A DNA stretch of 6,484 bases from Rhodoferax sp. (lineage in GTDB: Bacteria; Pseudomonadota; Gammaproteobacteria; Burkholderiales; Burkholderiaceae_C). The position numbers and the translations under genes were made by a program. Positions within the stretch are counted from its first letter, which is position 1. Each line of letters opens with the position of its first letter. Of this stretch, positions 1 to 6,362 are shown in pieces. Below the pieces are notes generated by a model that had not been told where the DNA came from, did not search any database, and saw only the letters and a program-made list of their open reading frames with translations. The DNA lies in contig JAIFMR010000022.1 of assembly GCA_020048255.1 (NCBI GenBank), positions 1 to 6,484 on the forward strand, in the 5' to 3' direction.

Positions 1-1070
1 AAGTTGACGAAGTCACCGGTTTGTCGACCCTGGTGGTGATCGACCCGAAACGCCGTGGCTCCGCCAAGGTGGTTCGTCCGCAGGTCAAGCTGATTGACGC
101 GTCTGGTAACGAAGTCAAGATTCCGGGCACCGATCACTCGGTGACGATCGGTTTCCCGATTGGGTCTTTGGTGCAGGTGCGTGACGGCCAAGATGTGGGC
201 CCTGGCGAGGTGCTGGCCCGTATCCCGGTCGAAGGTCAAAAGACCCGCGACATTACCGGAGGTTTGCCACGTGTGGCCGAGTTGTTCGAAGCCCGCTCTC
301 CCAAAGACAAGGGTGTGTTGGCTGAAATGACCGGTACCATTTCCTTTGGTAAGGAAACCAAAGGCAAGATTCGCCTGCAGATCACCGATCCAGAAGGCAA
401 GGTCTGGGAAGATCTGGTGCCCAAGGAGAAGAACATCCTGGTGCACGAAGGTCAGATCGTTAACAAGGGCGAATCCGTGGTCGACGGCCCGGCCGATCCG
501 CAAGACATCTTGCGCCTGCTGGGTGCTGAAGAACTGGCGCGCTACATTGTTGACGAAGTGCAGGACGTGTACCGTCTGCAAGGCGTGAAGATCAATGACA
601 AGCACATCGAAGTGATCGTGCGTCAGATGCTGCGTCGTGTGGTCGTCGAGGCTGCAGGTGACTCCACCTACATCAACGGCGAGCAGGTCGAGCGCTCTGA
701 AATGCTCAACACCAACGACGCATTGCGTGCAGAAGGCAAGATTCCTGCGGTTTACACCAACTTGTTGCTGGGTATCACCAAAGCCTCCTTGTCCACCGAC
801 AGCTTCATCAGCGCGGCTTCCTTCCAGGAAACCACCCGCGTGTTGACCGAAGCCGCCATCATGGGCAAACGCGACGAGTTGCGTGGCCTGAAAGAAAACG
901 TGATTGTGGGTCGCTTGATTCCTGCAGGCACCGGCATGGCCTACCACGAAGCGCGCGACGTGCGTGAAAACATGGACGATGCTGAACGCCGTGCCATCGC
1001 CGAGGCTGAAGCCGCTGAATTGGCGGGTGAAAGCGAAGCCGAGCAGAGCGAAGGAGCGGCCGCTGAATAA
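1..1070 (+). CDS. rpoC: RNA polymerase beta' subunit, C-terminal part (5'-truncated by window)
   Basis: This is the C-terminal part, about 355 residues, of the largest catalytic subunit of RNA polymerase. The reading frame is open from the window edge: the first complete codon is at 3 and the stop TAA is at 1068–1070. The TTG at 21 is an internal Leu codon, because the frame upstream of it reads VDEVTG, which continues the family sequence. Strongly conserved RpoC blocks are visible: DITGGLPRVAELFEAR (about 250–297, the part that follows the trigger-loop insertion), ISFGKETKGK, the block YIVDEVQDVYRLQGVKINDK (about 544–603), SFISAASFQETTRVLTEAA and ENVIVGRLIPAGTG near the end. The extreme C-terminus (from about 975) is a variable acidic Ala/Glu-rich tail. 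It is the last gene of the rpoBC transcription unit here, since a strong hairpin terminator follows directly. Nothing suggests a defect. Identification is essentially certain by family similarity recalled from E. coli RpoC. Confidence 0.98.
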   Translation, partial: VDEVTGLSTLVVIDPKRRGSAKVVRPQVKLIDASGNEVKIPGTDHSVTIGFPIGSLVQVRDGQDVGPGEVLARIPVEGQKTRDITGGLPRVAELFEARSPKDKGVLAEMTGTISFGKETKGKIRLQITDPEGKVWEDLVPKEKNILVHEGQIVNKGESVVDGPADPQDILRLLGAEELARYIVDEVQDVYRLQGVKINDKHIEVIVRQMLRRVVVEAAGDSTYINGEQVERSEMLNTNDALRAEGKIPAVYTNLLLGITKASLSTDSFISAASFQETTRVLTEAAIMGKRDELRGLKENVIVGRLIPAGTGMAYHEARDVRENMDDAERRAIAEAEAAELAGESEAEQSEGAAAE

Positions 1071-1083
1071 GCGGATTGCTCTT

Positions 1084-1092
1084 TAATATATA
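1084..1092 (+). promoter_or_regulatory. Possible -10 element for rsmB, overlapping the terminator region
   Basis: The AT-rich stretch TAATATATA just before the terminator hairpin contains TAATAT (1084–1089) and TATATA (1087–1092), both resembling a sigma-70 -10 box. No convincing -35 is seen; the best at usable spacing is TGAATA (1064–1069), a 3/6 match. A start near 1099 would begin inside the left arm of the hairpin, so such a transcript would not form the complete terminator. It is the only promoter-like sequence seen between the rpoC stop and rsmB. The call is weak. Confidence 0.25.
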
Positions 1093-1093
1093 G

Positions 1094-1132
1094 CGCCCCA
1101 CGTCCTTTTTAAAAGGGCTTGGGGCGTTTTTT
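1094..1132 (+). terminator. Rho-independent terminator after rpoC
   Basis: A GC-rich outer stem CGCCCCA (1094–1100) pairs with TGGGGCG (1120–1126). An inner CCTTTT/AAAAGG pairing extends the hairpin, and a run of six T follows directly (1127–1132). It lies 24 nt after the rpoC stop and ends 14 nt before the rsmB ATG, so it probably ends rpoBC transcription and insulates rsmB from it. Confidence 0.9.
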
Positions 1133-1146
1133 ATGATCAACTCGCC

Positions 1147-2469
1147 ATGACAGAAGAACAGCGACAGCCTTTGTGGCTTCAATTGCAGGTGGTCACACAG
1201 GTGCTCGCGGCTGTCCGGCGCGGCCAGTCTGGCACGGCCGCACTGGATGCTGTGGCAGCCCTTAGCCGGCCTGGGGTTCAGGCCCTGAGCTACGAGGTAT
1301 TGCGCTCTCTGGGGCGGGCGCAGGCGCTGCGCAAAGTGCTGGCACCCCGCACGCCACCGCCGCTGGTGGATGCATTGCTGTGCGCGGCCTTGGCCTTGTT
1401 GTTGCAGGACGACCATGCGTCGTATGACGCCTTCACGCTGGTCAATCAGGCGGTCGAGTGCGCCAAGAGAACTCCCGCCATCAAGCCTCAAGCGGCGTTC
1501 GTCAATGCGTGTTTACGGCGGTTTCTACGCGAACGTGTCGCGCTGCTCAGCCAAACCGACGGCGACCCAGTGGCACGCTGGAATCATCCCAGCTGGTGGG
1601 TGGAACAGCTTCAAGCTGATTGGCCCGCGCAGTGGCAGACACTGTTGGCCGCAGCCGATCAACACGCCCCCATGGTGTTACGGGTCAACGCGCGGCGCGG
1701 GACGCCTGCCCAGTACCTTGAGAAATTACGTGATGCGGGTATTGAGGCCCTGCCTGCCGGACAGTTTGGCGTGGTTTTGGCGGCACCCTGCGCGGTGGGG
1801 CGATTGCCCGGCTTTGCCGAGGGCTGGGTTTCGGTGCAAGACAGTGCGGCCCAATTGGCTGCGCCCTTGCTGTTGGCGGGCTGGCCGCACGCTGAGACGC
1901 ATCGCGTGCTGGACGCCTGCGCGGCACCCGGCGGCAAGACAGCGCACCTGCTTGAGTTGTCAGATGCCCGCGTCACGGCGCTGGATGTGGACGCGGTTCG
2001 ATGCAACCGCATTCATCAAACACTGGCACGCATGGGCTTGCGGGCCGAGGTGATCGCCGCTGATGCCGCACAAACCGCAACCTGGTGGAATGGGGAGCCG
2101 TTTGACGCCATTTTGCTGGATGCCCCCTGCTCGGCCTCAGGCATCGTGCGTCGCCACCCGGACATTCGCTGGCTGCGCCGAAAAACGGACATTGCCCAGT
2201 TGGCGGCCATACAGGCCCGCTTGTTAGCCAGCCTGTGGCCTTTGCTCAAACCCGGTGGGCGCTTGCTGTATTGCACATGTTCGGTTTTTCGTGCTGAGGG
2301 TGAACAACAGATTCAAGCGTTTCTTAGCCGCAACACGGAGGCAGCCCTGTTGCCCTCGCCTGGGCATTTGTTGGCAGGAATGGGCGGGCAGGGTGGTGCA
2401 TCAGTTGACAATCCCTTGGGTGACCATGATGGCTTTTATTACGCATTGCTCCAAAAAACTGCTGCCTAG
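1147..2469 (+). CDS. rsmB: 16S rRNA (cytosine-967-C5)-methyltransferase RsmB
   Basis: This cytoplasmic enzyme uses S-adenosylmethionine to methylate C5 of C967 (E. coli numbering) in 16S rRNA. The 440-residue product is close to E. coli RsmB (429). Residues 1 to about 150 form a NusB-like RNA-binding domain with the typical FVNACLR segment at 118–124. A linker leads to a Rossmann methyltransferase domain. There, SVQD is at 229–232, SAM motif I DACAAPGGKT at 256–265, and the acidic motif II residue in LDVD at 279–282. Motif IV LDAPCSASG has Cys328, and motif VI YCTCS has Cys378. By family knowledge the motif VI cysteine (Cys378) is the nucleophile and Cys328 helps release the enzyme, so the active site is intact. 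The ATG at 1147 gives a normal N-terminus, but no Shine–Dalgarno is visible because the terminator T-tract lies just upstream. The 3' end overlaps the DUF4390 gene by about 44 nt. Confidence 0.96.
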   Translation: MTEEQRQPLWLQLQVVTQVLAAVRRGQSGTAALDAVAALSRPGVQALSYEVLRSLGRAQALRKVLAPRTPPPLVDALLCAALALLLQDDHASYDAFTLVNQAVECAKRTPAIKPQAAFVNACLRRFLRERVALLSQTDGDPVARWNHPSWWVEQLQADWPAQWQTLLAAADQHAPMVLRVNARRGTPAQYLEKLRDAGIEALPAGQFGVVLAAPCAVGRLPGFAEGWVSVQDSAAQLAAPLLLAGWPHAETHRVLDACAAPGGKTAHLLELSDARVTALDVDAVRCNRIHQTLARMGLRAEVIAADAAQTATWWNGEPFDAILLDAPCSASGIVRRHPDIRWLRRKTDIAQLAAIQARLLASLWPLLKPGGRLLYCTCSVFRAEGEQQIQAFLSRNTEAALLPSPGHLLAGMGGQGGASVDNPLGDHDGFYYALLQKTAA

Positions 2470-3064
2470 CTGGCTGCGGCTGTTTGCGGCCGTCATGCTG
2501 TGCCTGACCAGTGGATTGGCCTGCGCGCAGGTCTTGGCGTCCGACGGTGTGGATGCGAACAGCACGCCGCTGTTGACGGTGACGCGCGCTGACAATGCGA
2601 TTTTTCTGTCCGCCAACTTTGGTTTTGAGCTCCCTGCGGTGGTTGAAGATGCCTTGCTCAAGGGGATCCCGATTTATTTTGTTGCGCAGGCAGATCTGCT
2701 GCGTGAGCGCTGGTATTGGACCAACAAAAAGGTCGCATCGGTACAGCGGCGGATGCGCTTGGCCTATCACCCGCTCACGCGACGATGGCGCCTCAATGTT
2801 GGCTCGGGTGACATGACCGAAGCAACCCAGGGACTGTCGTTGGGCCAAAATTTTGATAATCTGACCGATGTGATGTCTTCTGTGCGGCGGATTTCACGCT
2901 GGAAAGTCGCTGATGCGGCCGACGTCGACCCCAGGAGCGCGCATGTGCTGGAGTTTCGTTTTGCGCTGGACACCTCGCAACTTCCCAGACCCTTGCAGAT
3001 TGGTACTGTTGGGCAGTCCGACTGGTCTGTGGTCTTGACCGCATCACAGGTGCTTGCCAAGTGA
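2426..3064 (+). CDS. Exported DUF4390-family protein of unknown function
   Basis: The sequence matches my recollection of the DUF4390 family. Features seen are a KGIPIYFVAQADL strand, an RERWYW aromatic/arginine patch, an RLAYHPLTRRWRL segment and a C-terminal beta-rich half. The molecular function is unknown. The start is placed at the tandem ATG ATG (2426/2429), giving 212 or 211 residues. An in-frame GTG at 2420 is an alternative. Starting here gives a clear Sec signal peptide: lysines at 10–11, a hydrophobic stretch from about 12 to 31, and a likely signal peptidase I site ACA|Q after residue 34. The mature protein should be periplasmic. The first 44 nt overlap the end of rsmB, and the TGA stop overlaps the next gene's GTG start (GTGA, 3061–3064), which implies translational coupling to the kinase. 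This family recurs beside NtrY-type kinases in betaproteobacteria, so a role with the kinase is plausible but unproven. Confidence 0.85.
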   Translation: MMAFITHCSKKLLPSWLRLFAAVMLCLTSGLACAQVLASDGVDANSTPLLTVTRADNAIFLSANFGFELPAVVEDALLKGIPIYFVAQADLLRERWYWTNKKVASVQRRMRLAYHPLTRRWRLNVGSGDMTEATQGLSLGQNFDNLTDVMSSVRRISRWKVADAADVDPRSAHVLEFRFALDTSQLPRPLQIGTVGQSDWSVVLTASQVLAK

Positions 3065-5325
3065 ACGCACAAAAAAACTCCCGCGCTCTGCGCTGGACCA
3101 TTGGCCTGGGCTTGACCGCCATGGTCGCCGTGGGCTTGGTGCTGTTGTTCTTGCTGACACAGGCCACCACCAATCGCGACTTGTACGAGCGCAACTACGC
3201 CAGCCTGTTTGTCCTGAATGTTGTGGTTGCCGGCCTGCTGCTGCTGGTGATCGCCTGGTTTGCTTTTCGTCTGGTCAAGCGATTGCGGCAGAAAAAATTT
3301 GGTAGTCGATTGCTGGTGAAATTGGCTGCGGTGTTTGCCTTGGCCGGGTTTGCGCCAGGCGTGCTGATCTACGTGGTGTCTTACCAATTTGTTTCCCGGT
3401 CGATTGAGAGTTGGTTTGATGTCAAGGTCGAAGGCGCTTTGGATGCGGGCTTGAATTTGGGCCGTGCCACCCTGGAAGCGCTGTCAGCCGATTTGGTCAA
3501 CAAAACCCGCTTGGCCTCGGCACAACTTGCCGATGTCGCCGATGTCAGCGCCGCACTGCCCCTGGAGCGCGCCCGTGACGCCATGGGGGTGGATGATCTG
3601 CTTCTTTGGGGGGGCGCGGGGCGGTTGGTGGCGGCTGCGGGTCAGTCGCGCTATCAGCTCACACCAGAGTTGCCCACGCCCGCGCAATTTCGTTCAGCGC
3701 GTGCGCAGCGCACCATCAGCTGGGTCGAAGGCCTGGAAGACAGTGTGGCTGGGGCCCCCAGCGTTGTCCGAATCAAGGTGCTGGCACTGGTCAGCAGCCC
3801 GGGTGTTGGCGCTTTGGGCGAGCCGCGCTACTTGCTGTCGGCCAAGACGTTGCCAGCCACACTGGTGGCCAATGCGCTGGCCGTGACCCAGGCCAACCGT
3901 GAATACCAGGAGCGCGCCCTGGCGCGTGATGGTCTTCGGCGCATGTACATTGGCACACTGACCTTGAGTCTGTTCATGGCAGTGTTCGGCGGCGTGTTGC
4001 TTGCGGTGGTGCTGGGTAACCAAATTGTGCGGCCCTTGCTCTTGCTGGCGGACGGCGTTCGAGAGGTGGCCGCCGGTGACCTGACGCCCAAGGCCTTCTT
4101 TCGTGGAAAAGACGAGTTGGATGGCTTGACGCGATCTTTTGCTGACATGACCCAACAACTCTCTGATGCCAGGTTGGCTGTGCAAACCAGCATGACCCAG
4201 GTAGACGCTGCCCGGGCCAATCTGCAAACCATTCTGGACAATTTGACAGCGGGAGTTTTGGTGCTCGAGGCTGACGGTGCCATTGCCTCGTCCAACCCGG
4301 GGGCAACGCGCATTCTGAAGTTGCCGCTCGCCGCTTATGAGGGCAAGCGGCTGGCCCAGATTGATGGGCTTCAGTCCTTCGGCGCTGGGGTCCAGCAGCA
4401 GTTTGAATCGTTTTTGGCACATGGTCCGCAGCGAAGCATGGACCATTGGCAGCAATCCTTTGAGTTGGGTGGTGCCAGCCCCGACGGTTTGGGGCGGCCC
4501 GCCAACGACGTCATTACCTTGATTGCGCGCGGCGCCGAGTTGCCCGGCAAGCAGCATCTACTGGTCTTTGACGACATTTCAGAAATTGTGTCAGCCCAGC
4601 GTGCCCAGGCCTGGGGTGAAGTGGCGCGCCGGCTGGCCCACGAAATCAAAAACCCGCTGACACCCATTCAGCTCTCGGCCGAGCGGCTGGAGATGAAGCT
4701 GACTGGCAAAGTGGCCGCGCCCGAGCAAGCGCTACTGACCAAATCCGTCAAAACCATCGTTGACCAGGTGGATGCCATGAAACGCCTGGTCAACGAGTTT
4801 CGCGACTACGCCCGTTTGCCAGCGGCCGAACTCAAGCCGGTGGACTTGAACGCCTTGGTGTTGGATGTGTTGAATCTGTATGCCAACGACAACGCGCAAG
4901 CGCGGGTGGTTTGCGAACTGGATTCCGCTTGCCCCAGCGTACTGGGCGACCCCCAGCAGTTGCGCCAGGTGTTGCATAACCTGTTGCAAAACGCGCAAGA
5001 CGCCACAGTCAGCGCAGAGCGTGCGGACGATATGCATCCAGTGGTGCTCAAGACCCAGTGGTTGGTAGCCTCGCAACGGGTTCGCCTGAGTGTGCTGGAC
5101 TGCGGTACCGGGTTTCCAGATCACATTCTCAAACGCGCATTTGAGCCCTATGTCACAACCAAAGACAAAGGCACCGGGCTGGGGCTGGCCGTCGTCAAGA
5201 AAATTGCAGACGAACACGGCACCCGCGTTGAAATCACCAATCGCCTTGTCGATGGGCAGTTGGTGGGCGCGCAAGTGTCGTTATCATTCGGCGTGGACAG
5301 CGTAGCGGCAGCCCCGGCAGCTTAA
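3061..5325 (+). CDS. ntrY: NtrY-type transmembrane sensor histidine kinase
   Basis: This 754-residue inner-membrane sensor kinase starts with GTG. Three N-terminal membrane helices are seen at about 12–33, 48–69 and 84–106. A large extracytoplasmic region of about 190 residues follows, then a fourth helix at about 297–318, a HAMP linker (about 319–373), a PAS-like domain (from about 388), and the kinase core. The HisKA motif HEIKNP places the phosphoacceptor at His527; the HExxN form is typical of kinases that also dephosphorylate their partner. The ATPase domain has N-box residues Asn640 and Asn644, the G1 box DCGTGFP at 680–686, and the G2 box GTGLGL at 704–709. All catalytic motifs are present. 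The layout matches NtrY, the sensor of the NtrYX system linked to nitrogen and redox control. The signal here cannot be read from the sequence. The start overlaps the DUF4390 stop by 4 nt, with a weak ACAGG (3046–3050) as possible ribosome site. The partner regulator begins 40 nt downstream. Confidence 0.93.
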   Translation: MNAQKNSRALRWTIGLGLTAMVAVGLVLLFLLTQATTNRDLYERNYASLFVLNVVVAGLLLLVIAWFAFRLVKRLRQKKFGSRLLVKLAAVFALAGFAPGVLIYVVSYQFVSRSIESWFDVKVEGALDAGLNLGRATLEALSADLVNKTRLASAQLADVADVSAALPLERARDAMGVDDLLLWGGAGRLVAAAGQSRYQLTPELPTPAQFRSARAQRTISWVEGLEDSVAGAPSVVRIKVLALVSSPGVGALGEPRYLLSAKTLPATLVANALAVTQANREYQERALARDGLRRMYIGTLTLSLFMAVFGGVLLAVVLGNQIVRPLLLLADGVREVAAGDLTPKAFFRGKDELDGLTRSFADMTQQLSDARLAVQTSMTQVDAARANLQTILDNLTAGVLVLEADGAIASSNPGATRILKLPLAAYEGKRLAQIDGLQSFGAGVQQQFESFLAHGPQRSMDHWQQSFELGGASPDGLGRPANDVITLIARGAELPGKQHLLVFDDISEIVSAQRAQAWGEVARRLAHEIKNPLTPIQLSAERLEMKLTGKVAAPEQALLTKSVKTIVDQVDAMKRLVNEFRDYARLPAAELKPVDLNALVLDVLNLYANDNAQARVVCELDSACPSVLGDPQQLRQVLHNLLQNAQDATVSAERADDMHPVVLKTQWLVASQRVRLSVLDCGTGFPDHILKRAFEPYVTTKDKGTGLGLAVVKKIADEHGTRVEITNRLVDGQLVGAQVSLSFGVDSVAAAPAA

Positions 5326-5365
5326 CCGCCACAACGCAGACAACTCCCAAGGGACGCAGCACAAT

Positions 5366-6046
5366 ATGGCAAACATTTTGGTGGTAGATGACGAACTGGG
5401 TATTCGTGATCTGTTATGTGAAATTCTCAACGACGAAGGCCATACGGTGGAGGTCGCTGAAAACGCGGCGCAAGCGCGTGCTGCCCGTGTGCGTGAGCGC
5501 CCCGACCTGGTGTTGCTCGACATCTGGATGCCCGACACCGATGGGGTGACGCTGCTCAAAGAATGGTCGGCCACCGGCGCCCTGACCATGCCCGTCATCA
5601 TGATGAGTGGTCATGCCACCATAGACACTGCGGTCGAGGCGACCCGTATCGGTGCGCTTGCTTTTCTGGAAAAGCCCATCACCTTGCAAAAATTGCTCAA
5701 AGCCGTAGAACAGGGTTTAGCCCGTGGGTCCTTGCGCAAGCTCACAGCGCCGCCTGCGAGTTTGGCGATGCAACGCGTCGATGTTTTGGCGCAGGTCAGC
5801 CTGTCTCAGGGCATTTCCACGGAAGCGTTGGCCGATACCGGCCCCCAGGTGAATCAAACCTTCATGCTGGATAAACCCCTGCGCGAAGGTCGGGATGAAT
5901 ATGAAAAGGCTTACTTTGAATTTCATCTGGCCAAAGAAAATGGCTCCATGACACGTGTGGCAGAAAAGACCGGGCTGGAGCGTACCCACCTGTATCGCAA
6001 GCTCAAACAGCTCGGGGTTGATTTGTCGCGTGGCAAACGGGGTTAA
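5366..6046 (+). CDS. ntrX: NtrX-like response regulator lacking the AAA+ domain (REC + Fis-type HTH)
   Basis: This 226-residue cytoplasmic response regulator is the expected phosphorylation partner of the kinase 40 nt upstream. The receiver domain occupies about 1–120, with the acidic pair Asp8/Asp9, the phosphoacceptor Asp52 in LVLLDIWMPDTDG, Ser81 in MMSGHA and Lys103 in EKP, all in the expected places. A variable linker (about 121–170) leads to a C-terminal Fis-family helix-turn-helix. It includes PLREGRDEYEKAYFEFHL (about 171–188) and GLERTHLYRKLKQLGV (203–218), closely resembling the NtrX C-terminus. Classical NtrX has a sigma-54-interacting AAA+ ATPase of roughly 240 residues between these parts; here no Walker A or GAFTGA motif exists and the frame is continuous. 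It should therefore act without sigma-54 remodelling. A Shine–Dalgarno-like AAGGGA lies at 5349–5354. The symbol reflects family membership; a PrrA/RegA-like architecture is the alternative label, but the HTH flank and the NtrY neighbour favour NtrX. Confidence 0.88.
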   Translation: MANILVVDDELGIRDLLCEILNDEGHTVEVAENAAQARAARVRERPDLVLLDIWMPDTDGVTLLKEWSATGALTMPVIMMSGHATIDTAVEATRIGALAFLEKPITLQKLLKAVEQGLARGSLRKLTAPPASLAMQRVDVLAQVSLSQGISTEALADTGPQVNQTFMLDKPLREGRDEYEKAYFEFHLAKENGSMTRVAEKTGLERTHLYRKLKQLGVDLSRGKRG

Positions 6047-6065
6047 AAGCCCATCAAGTTTCACC

Positions 6066-6257
6066 ATGATGAAATATTTATTAGCGTCTTTGGCGCTGCT
6101 TTTGGCCGGATGTGGCCTGGTTACATCGCAGTCGGTTTACGAAGGTTTTCGGACCCAGCAAAGCGTCAAGGATGCTGGTTCTCAACCCAAGGCAGAGCAG
6201 ATGGAGTCCTACGACGCTTACGAGAAAGAGCGGCAAAAGGCGAAATCTCAGCAGTAA
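6066..6257 (+). CDS. Small predicted lipoprotein, function unknown
   Basis: This is a short reading frame of 63 residues from ATG 6066, or 62 from the adjacent ATG 6069. It has a textbook lipoprotein signal: Met-Met-Lys-Tyr, a leucine/alanine-rich core and the lipobox LLAGC with Cys16. Gly at +2 gives no inner-membrane retention signal, so outer-membrane anchoring through the Lol pathway is expected. The mature part of about 48 residues is hydrophilic, rich in Gln, Lys, Glu and Ser (VYEGFRTQQSVKD, then a charged C-terminus), with no cysteines beyond the anchor and no fold I recognise. It begins 19 nt after the ntrX stop, so it is probably cotranscribed, though no good Shine–Dalgarno is visible. 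A longer in-frame start at 5955 lies inside ntrX and would bury the signal peptide, so it is not used. I do not assign a function. Confidence 0.75.
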   Translation: MMKYLLASLALLLAGCGLVTSQSVYEGFRTQQSVKDAGSQPKAEQMESYDAYEKERQKAKSQQ

Positions 6258-6259
6258 AC

Positions 6260-6294
6260 AGCCCCGCTTCAGCAAACGCCGGCTCTGATTTTTG
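6260..6294 (+). terminator. Possible weak terminator after the small lipoprotein gene
   Basis: A short inverted repeat AGCC (6260–6263) / GGCT (6281–6284) lies 3 nt after the stop and is followed by GATTTTT (6287–6293). The stem is only 4 bp, with a possible further CG/CG pairing across mismatches, so this may be a weak end of the rsmB–lipoprotein unit or chance. Nothing else is recognised between 6258 and the tRNA promoter. Confidence 0.3.
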
Positions 6295-6343
6295 CGGTTG
6301 GTGCGCTGTTGCAAAGGCACTGGTAAAAATTGGGGAAAGTCGG

Positions 6344-6352
6344 TGTTATACT
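6344..6352 (+). promoter_or_regulatory. Extended -10 promoter for tRNA-Phe
   Basis: TGTTATACT contains a TATACT -10 box (6347–6352, 5/6 match to TATAAT) preceded by TG one base upstream, the extended -10 signature. The expected start, about 7 nt downstream, falls near 6359–6360, leaving a leader of 3–4 nt before the mature tRNA. No good -35 is present at 17 nt spacing (the hexamer there is TAAAAA, 6324–6329), which fits dependence on the extended element. The discriminator TTTTCGGCTCA is GC-rich toward its end, as is common for stable-RNA promoters under stringent control. Confidence 0.6.
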
Positions 6353-6362
6353 TTTCGGCTCA

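Noticed and set aside
975..1067. Acidic Ala/Glu-rich tail of RpoC as an unusual added domain
   Set aside because: The extreme C-terminus of beta' is variable between bacteria and commonly low in complexity; nothing shows a discrete domain or acquisition.
2255..2425. In-frame N-terminal extension of the DUF4390 gene into rsmB
   Set aside because: It would place about 57 non-conserved residues before a clear signal peptide, making export impossible; the ATG pair at 2426/2429 gives a normal secreted protein.
3694..4557. Long minus-strand open frame (287 codons) opposite ntrY
   Set aside because: It lies wholly within a well-supported kinase gene on the other strand, encodes a low-complexity Gln/His/Arg-rich product with no recognisable motif, and is a typical antisense shadow of GC-rich coding DNA. 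The minus-strand frames at 859–1491, 2324–2848 and 2767–3387 were rejected for the same reason.
5955..6065. In-frame N-terminal extension of the small lipoprotein into ntrX
   Set aside because: The extension reads the ntrX HTH region in another frame and would bury the lipobox at residue 53; ATG 6066/6069 gives a standard lipoprotein signal.
6309..6335. TTGCAA (6309) or TTGGGG (6330) as -35 box for the tRNA promoter
   Set aside because: Spacing to the TATACT box is 32 and 11 nt respectively, both outside the workable range; the extended -10 explains the promoter better.
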